Shown piece by piece: positions 56,675 through 64,000 of a stretch of DNA of 64,000 nucleotides; the first letter of the stretch is position 1, and each line of letters begins with the position of its first letter. The translations under genes were made by a program, and so were the position numbers. Source of the stretch: Aerococcus agrisoli (GTDB lineage Bacteria; Bacillota; Bacilli; Lactobacillales; Aerococcaceae); NCBI RefSeq assembly GCF_003797145.1, contig NZ_RKMG01000003.1, positions 51,098 through 115,097 on the forward strand, written 5' to 3'. Below the pieces are notes generated by a model, which was given only the letters and a program-made list of their open reading frames with translations, made no database searches and was not told the origin of the DNA.

Positions 56675-57496
56675 ATGCAAACACTATCAATGACCCAAAG
56701 TTTGTTAATTGCTCTTTGGACAGCGGGTATTATGTCACGTTGGATGGGTGGGGGAGCTAGTTTAATGCTTCGTTTCTCACCATTAATGACAGGTCTAGTA
56801 GTTGGTGTGGTAATGGGAGACGTTGCAGGTGCAATGACAATTACTGCAGCTTTACAATTGATTTATATGGGTGTGTTCTCACCAGGTGGTTCTATGCCAC
56901 AAGAACCGTCTATTGCGGCTGCAATTGCTGTTCCGGTTGCTTTATTAGGAAATATGGAGCCTGAAGCTGCTATAGCAGTAGCTGTTCCAGTTGGATTGAT
57001 GGGTTCATACTTATATCAATTTAGATTCTTCTTGAATACATTCTCTGGTCGTTTAGTAGATAAAGCAGTTGAGGCGTTAGATCATAAAGGTATTACACGA
57101 TCAGTAATTTGGATTCCTACATTAACTTCATTTTTACTTTTTGTTCCTTTAGTATTTATCTCCCTATACTGGGGCGCTCCCGTAATCGCAGATGTGATCA
57201 ACCAACTTGAAGGCACCGTATTTGTTCACATTTTAACTGTATTAGGTGGAGGTTTAGCAGCAATTGGTATTGCTACAACAATTTATGTAATTGGCCGAAA
57301 AGACCTACTTTTATTCTTTTTCTTAGCATACTTTATGAGTGTAATATTTGCATCATTAGAAATCACAATGGTTACATATGCAATTTTAGGTGCTATCACT
57401 GCAGGAATTTATGTTCTATTGAAGAAAAATAGTGCGGCTACCGCCCAATCAAATTCTTCAAATAATAATTTTGATGACGATGACGATGATTTCTAG
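56675..57496 (+). CDS. PTS mannose/fructose/sorbose family IIC
   Basis: A 273-residue membrane channel component of a mannose-class PTS. QSLLIALWTAGIMSRWMGGGASLMLRF and VYMGVFSPGGSMPQEPSIA-like sequence (here LIYMGVFSPGGSMPQEP) are typical. About seven or eight membrane segments are seen. The cytoplasmic C-terminus ends NNNFDDDDDDF, a short acidic tail similar to that on the IIA protein of this operon. AAGGAGG precedes ATG 56675. Confidence 0.9.
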   Translation: MQTLSMTQSLLIALWTAGIMSRWMGGGASLMLRFSPLMTGLVVGVVMGDVAGAMTITAALQLIYMGVFSPGGSMPQEPSIAAAIAVPVALLGNMEPEAAIAVAVPVGLMGSYLYQFRFFLNTFSGRLVDKAVEALDHKGITRSVIWIPTLTSFLLFVPLVFISLYWGAPVIADVINQLEGTVFVHILTVLGGGLAAIGIATTIYVIGRKDLLLFFFLAYFMSVIFASLEITMVTYAILGAITAGIYVLLKKNSAATAQSNSSNNNFDDDDDDF

Positions 57497-57514
57497 CGAT
57501 TGGAGGAAAATGAA

Positions 57515-58369
57515 ATGACAGAACTTTTAAATAATACAAATAAAGTTGAAGAGATTACACAAAAAGATGTAACAAAGGCATATTTACGCTGGCATTTTGC
57601 AAATGAAATTCCACATTCATTTGATAGATATTTAGCACCATCATTACTATATGCAATGTCACCAATTTTAAGAAAACTTTATAAAGACGATGATGAGTTA
57701 AGAGCTGCGTACAAACGGCAATTATTATTCTTTAACACTCAATTAACATGGGGTGGTGGTGTTATCACAGGGTTAATGTCTTCAATGGAACAGGTACGTG
57801 CACACCAAGTAGAAGATAATGAACCTATTACAATGACAGATGATTTAATGTATAACACAAAAGCCGGATTAATGGGTGCACTTGCTGGTATTGGTGATGC
57901 AATTGATTCGGGGACAGTACAGTATATCTTTATTGCAATTGCTGTACCTTGGGCTCAACAAGGTAGTGCACTCGGAGCGTTATTCCCGTTCATTTCATTT
58001 GCAATCTACCAACTCGTTGTTGGATTATTCTTCTCTAGACAAGCATTTAAAATGGGTCGAAATGCAACAAGTTTAATGGCAGACTCTTCAATTCAAAATG
58101 TTATTGAGTTTCTATCAGTATTAGGGTTGTTTATGATGGGGATTTTAGCAGGTAACTATATAAAACTAAGTTCAAGTCTAACATTTGCACTTTCAGGTAA
58201 GGAATTCGTTATCCAAGAAATTTTAGATAAGATTGTTCCCGGAATTATTCCGTTGGTGACAGTTATGGGTGTTTATATGTTCTATCAAAAAAATGGCTTG
58301 AACGTAATGAAAGCTATGCTATGGCTAACAGGGATTTTAGTAGTGTTAGCAGCAACAGGTATTTTATAG
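57515..58369 (+). CDS. PTS mannose family IID
   Basis: The 284-residue partner of IIC. LRWHFANEIPHSFDRYLAPSLLYAMSP, LFFNTQLTWGGGVITGLMSSMEQ and GLMGALAGIGDAIDSGTVQYIF follow the IID pattern, with membrane helices at the C-terminus. ATG 57515 is chosen because TTG 57500 lies at the GGAGG site that serves this ATG. It follows IIC by 18 bp. Confidence 0.92.
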   Translation: MTELLNNTNKVEEITQKDVTKAYLRWHFANEIPHSFDRYLAPSLLYAMSPILRKLYKDDDELRAAYKRQLLFFNTQLTWGGGVITGLMSSMEQVRAHQVEDNEPITMTDDLMYNTKAGLMGALAGIGDAIDSGTVQYIFIAIAVPWAQQGSALGALFPFISFAIYQLVVGLFFSRQAFKMGRNATSLMADSSIQNVIEFLSVLGLFMMGILAGNYIKLSSSLTFALSGKEFVIQEILDKIVPGIIPLVTVMGVYMFYQKNGLNVMKAMLWLTGILVVLAATGIL

Positions 58370-58387
58370 GAAAGAGGTAAATTAATT

Positions 58388-58891
58388 ATGGGAAAAATAA
58401 ATCTAGCAAGGGTAGATGAAAGATTAATTCATGGTCAAGTAATGATTACTCTGTCACAGAGATCCGGTGTAAACTCAATTTTTGTAGTAGATGATGTTGT
58501 TGCAAATGATAAATTCATGAAGGATTTATACAAGAGTGCAGGTAGCCGAACTGGCCAAAAAACAATCGTTATGTCTACAGAAAAAGCAAAATATTACTGG
58601 GATGAATTTCATTTCAAAGAATATAGTGCAATTGTTATTTGTAAAACTGTTAATGTAATTTATGAACTAGTTAAATATGGAATTCCTTTAACAGAATTAA
58701 ATCTTGGTGGTATTGCAAAGAAAAACCCAGATGATAAACAAGTAACTAAATCAGTTTATATGAATATAGAGGACGCTAAAAAATTGAAAGAGTTACGGGA
58801 TGACTTTGGTGTGGAGAATATTTATTTCCAGGCAACGCCATCTTCAGAAAAAACGTCTTTAACTTCCGTACTTTCAATGTTTAATTTATAA
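58388..58891 (+). CDS. PTS mannose family IIB
   Basis: A 167-residue cytoplasmic phosphocarrier. H15 in ARVDERLIHGQVM is the phosphorylated His. The rest (VVDDVVANDKFMKDLYKSA) is typical of the IIB fold. GAAAGAGG precedes ATG 58388. It passes phosphate from IIA to the sugar at IIC/IID. Confidence 0.93.
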   Translation: MGKINLARVDERLIHGQVMITLSQRSGVNSIFVVDDVVANDKFMKDLYKSAGSRTGQKTIVMSTEKAKYYWDEFHFKEYSAIVICKTVNVIYELVKYGIPLTELNLGGIAKKNPDDKQVTKSVYMNIEDAKKLKELRDDFGVENIYFQATPSSEKTSLTSVLSMFNL

Positions 58892-58902
58892 AAGGAGATC
58901 TT

Positions 58903-59763
58903 ATGGACTTAACTGAGTATAGGAAAGATTTAATCTTTAGGTATCATAGAATTGCTGGAAAACGACATTCGGATAAAGAAAAAGAAAGATTTATTCGTTC
59001 TTTGTTAATTGATTTAGGAAAAAATAATAATGAGGTCCATGTTATTGAAACCAAAAATCAAAACAGCAAAAACGTTATCAGCAGAAATATCTATGTTGGA
59101 GATGTTAAAAAAGCAGATCAAATATTCGCAACATATTATGATACTCCTACTGCTCATTTGGGTCCATATTATATTTTTAATAAGGAACTGCAAGAAAAAA
59201 ATAGTTTATATTTCAATCTATTTGTGGGCTTATTTATAATCGGAGTAGGTTTGTTATTTACAATACTTTATACAGTACCTCAATTAAGTAGTAACTTGAT
59301 GACTATGTTTGAAATAATTTTGCTAGTCGTATTTTATTTTATTTTCTTTATTTTTTTAAGGAAATTTGCGATGGGGTGGCCGATAAAATCAAACTTAATT
59401 AGAAATACTTCTTCAATAATATGGATGCTGGAGAAAATTTCTGAAAACAAGGATAAAACTATAGCCTTTGCATTCTTAGATAACGGAACAACTAATGAAC
59501 ATGGTTTAGCTAGTTTATTGAAATCAGTTAAAGCTAATTCAAAAATTTTTTATTTTGACAGTATTGGTGCTGAAAAAAATTTATATGTAAACAAAAACAA
59601 TCAAGTTGAAAGTTTTACAAGTCAAAAATTTGATGACTATGGATTATATAAAATTGCACCAGGAATAATATCAAACCATGAATTGATATTAATGAAAAGT
59701 GATCTGAAAGAGAATCAATTATCAGAAAATAATTTTAAACAGATTTCAGATTTTTTTAAATAA
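58903..59763 (+). CDS. Unrecognised membrane protein, M28-peptidase-like and probably inactive
   Basis: A 286-residue protein placed between IIB and IIA. Two membrane helices (about 102-124 and 132-152) split a soluble domain. KADQIFATYYDTPTAHLG (70-87) recalls the HYDTP motif of M28 aminopeptidases, RNTSSIIWMLEKI (167-179) the N-D-N-T-S-G block, and AFAFLDNGTTNEHG (188-201) the FFDNEE-G block. The metal ligands are changed (His to Tyr, Asp to Arg, Glu pair lost), so peptidase activity is unlikely. It may be a scaffold or modulator of the PTS. AAAGGAGATC precedes ATG 58903. The homology is my inference by eye. Confidence 0.55.
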   Translation: MDLTEYRKDLIFRYHRIAGKRHSDKEKERFIRSLLIDLGKNNNEVHVIETKNQNSKNVISRNIYVGDVKKADQIFATYYDTPTAHLGPYYIFNKELQEKNSLYFNLFVGLFIIGVGLLFTILYTVPQLSSNLMTMFEIILLVVFYFIFFIFLRKFAMGWPIKSNLIRNTSSIIWMLEKISENKDKTIAFAFLDNGTTNEHGLASLLKSVKANSKIFYFDSIGAEKNLYVNKNNQVESFTSQKFDDYGLYKIAPGIISNHELILMKSDLKENQLSENNFKQISDFFK

Positions 59764-59775
59764 AGGAGGAGAATT

Positions 59776-60231
59776 ATGTTAGGTATTGTTATTGCTACTC
59801 ATGGAACTATGAGTGATGGTATAAAGGATGCTGTAAATACGATTATCGGATTTGCTGACTATATTAAGACCGTAAATTTATTGACTGGAAACCCTGTCGA
59901 TGAATTGGGGGACTTAGTAAAAGAAAATATAGAAGCCGCTGACGAAGGCGATGGTGTTATCGTATTTACCGATTTAATCAGTGCTAGTCCTTATAATCAG
60001 TCTATTATTGCAATTAGTCGTTTAAAAGAATTGCAACAGTCCAATATTTATATTATTGGTGGTGTTAATTTACCTATGGTAATTGAAGCAGTGAACCACA
60101 GATTCCTTGCTACTGATATTCATGAAACTATTGAAAGCATTACTAACCAAGGGAAAGATAGTATCGGAATTTGGCATAAGTCGAGTGTAGAAAATTCTTT
60201 TGAAGATGATGAAGATGAGGATGATTTTTAG
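59776..60231 (+). CDS. PTS mannose family IIA
   Basis: A 151-residue phosphocarrier with H9 in GIVIATHGTMSDG as the phosphorylation site and VIVFTDLISASPYNQS further on. The last ten residues are acidic (FEDDEDEDDF), beyond the usual end of the domain and similar to the tail of the operon's IIC. AAGGAGGAG precedes ATG 59776. Confidence 0.92.
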   Translation: MLGIVIATHGTMSDGIKDAVNTIIGFADYIKTVNLLTGNPVDELGDLVKENIEAADEGDGVIVFTDLISASPYNQSIIAISRLKELQQSNIYIIGGVNLPMVIEAVNHRFLATDIHETIESITNQGKDSIGIWHKSSVENSFEDDEDEDDF

Positions 60232-60243
60232 GGGGAAATTAAT

Positions 60244-61359
60244 GTGATTAATCTAACTATCAAACCTGGCCCACAATATTATAATTATAGTGAAGGTGCT
60301 ATTCAGACTATTCCAAAATTATTGAATGAATATCAAGCAAAAAAAGTTTTAATTATACATGGATCAATTTCTTGGGAAAAAGCAAAACCATTTTTTGAAA
60401 GCGTTTTAAATGATGGTAATTTTAGATTTCTACTGGAACAATATAATGGAGAATGTTCTTATAATGAAGCTAAAAGAATTTCGAACATTATTATTGATAA
60501 TGATATTGATTTTGTAATTGGTGTTGGTGGTGGTAAAATCTCCGACTTAACTCTACTTTCTACTTCATATACAATGACGCCTTTCGGTCTCACACCAACA
60601 TTAGCAAGCAATTGTGCACCCTGGGCTGCACTCTCCGTAATGTATAAGGACAATGGTTTAGCTGAAGGTAATTCTGAACATCAAAATCATAATGCAGCGT
60701 TTTTAATTACTGATCCCTATTTGGTAATAGATTCGCCGGAACGTTATTTTATCGCAGGGATTGCCGATACCCTAGTGAAATGGTATGAATCTGATTTAGT
60801 AACATCACAAGATGAGATTAAAAATTATCCACTTGTTAAAATGGCTAGATTTGCTGCTAAAATTTGTCAAGATACCATTTTAGAAGAGTCAGAAACGGCA
60901 ATTAAAGATTTGCGGTCTGGTAACATGAGTGAAGCTTTTTATAGAGTGTCCGAAGTTGTAATTGTGATTTCAGGTTTAGTTGGAGGTTTAGGAGGTAAGT
61001 TTGCTCGAAATACTGCAGCTCATACAGTTCATGATGCTCTTTCAGCTGTTTTACCGGGTATTCATCATTATTTACATGGTGAAAAAGTAGCTTACGGTAT
61101 ATTTTATCAATTAGCATTAGAAAATAAATGGGATGAAATTGATCGATTAGTTCCTTTTTATAATAAATTAGGATTACCTCTATCCTTAACAAATATGGGC
61201 TTATATCCATTTGAAGAAGCTGATTTAAAAAAAATTGTTACATTAATGAATAAAAAAGAAAAAATCCATATATTGCCCTTGAATATAAATGAAGAAATTT
61301 TAGCAAGTGTATATGTAGATTTAGAAAATTATATGAAGAAGTTTAATACAAATAATTGA
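60244..61359 (+). CDS. GldA-like metal-dependent alcohol dehydrogenase
   Basis: A 371-residue member of the iron-containing/glycerol dehydrogenase family. The NAD-binding GVGGGKISD is at 93-101. Metal ligands by position are D175 (GIADTLVKW), H260 (AAHTVHD) and H278 (HGEKVAYG). In this operon it may oxidise or reduce a sugar acid or polyol rather than glycerol. GTG 60244 follows GGGGGAAATT; the ATG one frame over stops at once. Confidence 0.82.
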   Translation: MINLTIKPGPQYYNYSEGAIQTIPKLLNEYQAKKVLIIHGSISWEKAKPFFESVLNDGNFRFLLEQYNGECSYNEAKRISNIIIDNDIDFVIGVGGGKISDLTLLSTSYTMTPFGLTPTLASNCAPWAALSVMYKDNGLAEGNSEHQNHNAAFLITDPYLVIDSPERYFIAGIADTLVKWYESDLVTSQDEIKNYPLVKMARFAAKICQDTILEESETAIKDLRSGNMSEAFYRVSEVVIVISGLVGGLGGKFARNTAAHTVHDALSAVLPGIHHYLHGEKVAYGIFYQLALENKWDEIDRLVPFYNKLGLPLSLTNMGLYPFEEADLKKIVTLMNKKEKIHILPLNINEEILASVYVDLENYMKKFNTNN

Positions 61360-61372
61360 GGTGAATGATAAC

Positions 61373-62440
61373 ATGATGAAATGGACTTTTAGGTGGTATG
61401 GTCAAGATGACCCAGTTACTTTAGACAATATAAGACAAATACCTAATATGTATGGGGTTGTTGGTACATTGGTAGGTAAGTTACCTGGGGATGTGTGGCA
61501 ATTATCTGAAATTGAAGCTTTAAAAAAGGATGTTGAAGCAAAAGGATTAAAACTTGCAGGTATTGAAAGTGTGTCAGTTCATGATGCAATTAAAGCTGGT
61601 ACTGCTGATCGAGATAAATATATTGATAATTATAAAGAAACTATTCGAAATTTAGGTAAATCAGGTGTTGATGTAATTTGTTATAGTTTTAAACCAATTT
61701 TTGGATGGGCAAAAACTAATTTAAATTACGAACTACCTGATGGTTCTATTACACTAGAATATGATGATAAAATTGTTCAACAAATTGAACCTAAACAAAT
61801 GTACGGTTTAATTTCTGGACAAACGTCAGGATTCCAATTATCTGGGTGGGAGCCTGGCAGGCTTGAAAGATTTAATGAATTAGAAGCTATGTATGAAGGA
61901 ATCACAGAAGAAAAACTTTTTGACAATTTAAAATATTTCTTGGAAGCAGTTATCCCAGTTTGTGAAGAATATGGGGTAAAAATGGCAATTCACCCCGATG
62001 ACCCACCATTTGATATGTTTGAATATCCAAGAATCACAAAAAATAAAGCTGACATTTTAAAAATTGTTAATGCAGTAGATTCACCTTGTAATGGTGTAAC
62101 ATTCTGTACAGGGTCATATGGAGCTAATCCGGAAAATGATTTGGTTGATATGATTCATTCATTAAAAGGAAAAATCCATTTTGCACACTTGCGAAATGTG
62201 AAGATTTTAGGAGAACGACATTTCTTAGAATCAGCTCATTTGAGTAAAGAAGGATCTTTAGATATGTATGCTATTGTCAAGGCTTTAGATGACATTGGGT
62301 TTGATGGAATAGCAAGACCAGACCATGGTAGAACTATTTGGAATGAAATTGCTAGACCTGGATATGGTTTATATGATAGAGCACTGGGATTAAGTTATTT
62401 GCAAGGCTTAGAAGAAGCTGTTCATAAATCTAAAAGCTAA
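61373..62440 (+). CDS. uxuA: UxuA, D-mannonate dehydratase
   Basis: Dehydrates D-mannonate to 2-keto-3-deoxygluconate. The 355-residue barrel enzyme has FRWYGQDDPVTL at the N-terminus, MAIHPDDPPF, FCTGSYGANPEND, HFAHLRNV and RPDHGRTIW, which supply the metal and active-site residues. ATG 61373 is chosen since GAGGTG lies 9 bases upstream; GTG 61361 falls on that site. It closes the operon. No uxaC, uxuB of the classical type, kdgK or kdgA is in the window. Confidence 0.92.
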   Translation: MMKWTFRWYGQDDPVTLDNIRQIPNMYGVVGTLVGKLPGDVWQLSEIEALKKDVEAKGLKLAGIESVSVHDAIKAGTADRDKYIDNYKETIRNLGKSGVDVICYSFKPIFGWAKTNLNYELPDGSITLEYDDKIVQQIEPKQMYGLISGQTSGFQLSGWEPGRLERFNELEAMYEGITEEKLFDNLKYFLEAVIPVCEEYGVKMAIHPDDPPFDMFEYPRITKNKADILKIVNAVDSPCNGVTFCTGSYGANPENDLVDMIHSLKGKIHFAHLRNVKILGERHFLESAHLSKEGSLDMYAIVKALDDIGFDGIARPDHGRTIWNEIARPGYGLYDRALGLSYLQGLEEAVHKSKS

Positions 62441-62480
62441 AAATTTATTTCTTATAATTTAGAAGGAAATTATTTCCTTT

Positions 62481-62519
62481 AAAAAACACCTATTGGATTC
62501 TTTCCAGTAGGTGTTTTTA
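62481..62519 (+). terminator. Terminator of the PTS/uxuA operon
   Basis: AAAAACACCTATTGG pairs with CCAGTAGGTGTTTTT (one G-U) around ATTCTTT. Confidence 0.9.
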
Positions 62520-62644
62520 GTGATGTATAGATCCAACAGTTATATATTTCGTTAGGTATATATTGTATATAAAAATTTTGACGAGGTTGAAAATGTAATA
62601 ATTGCTTGTTGTATAGAAAGATTAGCAGGTTAAATGAGAAATTC

Positions 62645-62674
62645 TTGTAAACTTGTGCTATTGATGAGTATAAT
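62645..62674 (+). promoter_or_regulatory. Promoter of the tautomerase-phosphodiesterase pair
   Basis: TTGTAA (62645-62650), 18 bp, TATAAT (62669-62674). The rest of the 307-bp gap 62441-62747 holds the operon terminator and nothing else I can support. Confidence 0.55.
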
Positions 62675-62747
62675 TAGAGATGGATGAGAAGCGTAAAGTT
62701 TAGTTCTTTACTCTTTCTAAATTCAAATACTATACGAGGTGAATAAT

Positions 62748-62933
62748 ATGCCATTTGTACGCATTCAATTAAAAGCAGGAAGAACACCAGAACAAAAAGA
62801 AGTCATCGCTAAAGAAATCATCGATGCAATGGATAAACATAACTTCGCAACTAGAGACAGTATCAAAGTGATTTTTGAAGATATGTTACCAGAAAACTTT
62901 ATTACTGACGCTGATTTAAATAAGGAAAAATAA
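62748..62933 (+). CDS. 4-oxalocrotonate tautomerase family protein
   Basis: A 61-residue tautomerase-superfamily protein. ATG 62748 is followed at once by Pro, which becomes the N-terminal catalytic base after Met removal; GTG 62739 would bury it, and GAGGTG upstream fits 62748. R11 (counted from Pro1) is present. The hexamer-forming family has many small-keto-acid substrates; the physiological one is unknown. Confidence 0.9.
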   Translation: MPFVRIQLKAGRTPEQKEVIAKEIIDAMDKHNFATRDSIKVIFEDMLPENFITDADLNKEK

Positions 62934-62973
62934 ACTTTCAGCAGATAGCGGAAAATAAGAAGGTGGTTGAAAA

Positions 62974-63714
62974 ATGACAGGTGTATTTGCCCACAGAGGT
63001 TACGCTAAATTATTTCCAGAAAATACCATGTTAGCGTTCAAAGAAGCAGCTAAATTCGACATAGATGGAATTGAACTAGATGTTCAATTGACCAAAGACG
63101 GCGAAGTTGTCATCTGTCATGATGAAACCATCGACCGAACGTCCAATGGCCAAGGGTTTATCAAGGACATGACCTTAGCTGAACTGAAGCAATATTCTTT
63201 TTATGGTAAATTTGAAGGTCAGTATCCAGATAATGAAGATATTCAAATACCAACTTTAGATACATTTTTGCTATGGTTTCTGGATTTTGATTTTGAAGTC
63301 AACATTGAACTGAAAACGAATATTTTTCGTTATGAAGGTTTAGTTGAAAAAGTGAATGATCTAGTTCAAGCTTATGGTGTCACTGAACGTGTGATTTTAT
63401 CATCCTTTCAACACCATACCATGGAAAAAGCGAAAGCCATTAATCCTCAAATCAGAACTGGTTTGTTAACGGATTCTGGTATTTTGCAACCAGGAACTTA
63501 TACGGCAAAATATGGACATGAATATTACCATCCATTTTTCGCTACATTAGAAGCTGAAGATTTAGCCAATTTAAATGCACATGGCATTGGTGTGAATACA
63601 TATACAGTAAACCGTCGCCAAGATATGGAAGCCTTATTTGATCAACACATCTTGAATATCATAACAGATGATGTTGCTTTAGGAATTGAAGTGAAAAACG
63701 CATATTTATCATAA
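62974..63714 (+). CDS. Glycerophosphodiester phosphodiesterase
   Basis: A 246-residue TIM-barrel GDPD. H7-R8 in FAHRGYAKLFPENT, the Glu and Asp in GIELDVQLTKDG and the His in VICHDETIDRTSNG make up the catalytic and metal site. There is no signal peptide, so it is cytoplasmic, unlike GlpQ. It releases glycerol 3-phosphate from phospholipid head groups. AGAAGGTGG precedes ATG 62974. Confidence 0.93.
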   Translation: MTGVFAHRGYAKLFPENTMLAFKEAAKFDIDGIELDVQLTKDGEVVICHDETIDRTSNGQGFIKDMTLAELKQYSFYGKFEGQYPDNEDIQIPTLDTFLLWFLDFDFEVNIELKTNIFRYEGLVEKVNDLVQAYGVTERVILSSFQHHTMEKAKAINPQIRTGLLTDSGILQPGTYTAKYGHEYYHPFFATLEAEDLANLNAHGIGVNTYTVNRRQDMEALFDQHILNIITDDVALGIEVKNAYLS

Positions 63715-63743
63715 GAAAAAGAGGTAGGGACAAAAGGCCCTAA

Positions 63744-63791
63744 AAAAGACGCGAACAATTCGTAGAAGAATTATTCGCGTCTTTCGTTTTT
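63744..63791 (+). terminator. Terminator after the phosphodiesterase gene
   Basis: AAAGACGCGAA..ATTC pairs with GAAT.ATTCGCGTCTTT around GTAGAA, followed by CGTTTTT. A small GGG/CCC hairpin (63725-63742) stands just before it. Confidence 0.85.
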
Positions 63792-63840
63792 GGAAAGAAT
63801 GTTTTTGTAATGCATGAAGAGAACCAGTAAAGGACTGGAA

Positions 63841-63916
63841 GTGTAGTTCCTATGCCGTGAAGAAGGATGAAATCGAGACCTTGGCTCGATTTCAAGTCTG
63901 GAGACCTTGGCTCCTA
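63841..63916 (+). repeat. Structured dispersed repeat, copy B
   Basis: Reads like the reverse complement of 11969-12076 for about 75 nt. It keeps both hairpins with the ACCTTGG loop: GAAATCGAG/CTCGATTTC (63869-63893) and GGAG/CTCC (63900-63914). The distal arm of the outer stem seen in copy A is missing. The last ~85 bases of the window show no gene. Confidence 0.75.
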
Positions 63917-64000
63917 GTTGAGTTCGAAAAAGCAACCCTCTGCCCACTTTAGAATAGTGGGTCTCAGACTTTTGGTGTGGATGAGAAATCATTCACACCT

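Overview
The window is about 64 kb of a low-GC Gram-positive chromosome. The best reading is a member of the Lactobacillales, possibly near Aerococcaceae or Carnobacteriaceae. The support is AGGAGG-type ribosome binding sites, two T-box leaders, a complete mevalonate cluster of the mvaK1-mvaD-mvaK2-fni type, LicT and CcpA-type control signals, and many PTS genes. The family-level placement is inference; no rRNA gene is present to fix it. Most genes read on the + strand. The mevalonate operon, a GPH transporter, an SDR gene, an RpiR regulator and a few small genes read on the - strand.

Layout. 0-4.7 kb: the end of a purine operon (purH, 5' truncated; purD, purE, purK, purC). 4.7-8.1 kb: a shikimate operon (DAHP synthase, aroB, aroE) preceded by a Phe/Tyr-rich leader peptide and a complete ribosome-mediated attenuator. 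8.1-11.8 kb: leucine-type T-box, leuS and a pyridoxal-type kinase. 11.8-15.2 kb: a repeat-rich spacer and an AT-rich two-gene SIR2-HerA defence locus. 15.3-23.6 kb: a MurJ-like flippase, rsuA, a hairpin array, a GPH transporter, pepV, an rRNA methyltransferase, an HD protein and an HxlR regulator. 23.6-27.5 kb: phenylalanine T-box and pheST. 27.6-37 kb: an FGGY sugar kinase, pta, tsaE, a GNAT, murB, a double-ATPase ABC protein, azlCD and an AllH/DUF2877 protein. 37-41.7 kb: a second hairpin array and the mevalonate operon. 41.9-43.5 kb: guaA.

43.5-49.7 kb is a zone of gene decay. It holds a ruined hicAB toxin-antitoxin module, a DUF4268 nuclease-like gene flanked by two near-identical terminators, an ElaA-type acetyltransferase with an in-frame stop, a frameshifted licT behind an intact RAT/terminator switch, and a beta-glucoside PTS gene broken by one TGA. 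An intact paralogue of that PTS gene lies at 51.7 kb, after an SDR/LysR divergent pair. A beta-phosphoglucomutase-like HAD gene follows at 53.8 kb and an RpiR regulator at 54.6 kb (- strand).

55.5-62.5 kb is a large catabolic operon under a promoter overlapped by a cre-like site. It encodes a 2-hydroxyacid dehydrogenase, mannose-family PTS IIC-IID-IIB, an unrecognised membrane protein that looks like a catalytically degenerate M28 peptidase, PTS IIA, a GldA-like dehydrogenase and mannonate dehydratase. It probably brings in a sugar acid or polyol-type carbon source and channels it toward 2-keto-3-deoxygluconate; the substrate is unknown. The window ends with a 4-oxalocrotonate tautomerase homologue, a glycerophosphodiesterase and a second copy of the structured repeat seen at 12 kb.

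The observations I rate highest are the Phe/Tyr leader-peptide attenuator before the shikimate genes (leader gene 4792-4887, too short for routine gene calling), the two ~40-nt-periodic hairpin arrays, the dispersed repeat with invariant loops and compensatory stem changes, and the M28-like protein inside the PTS operon.
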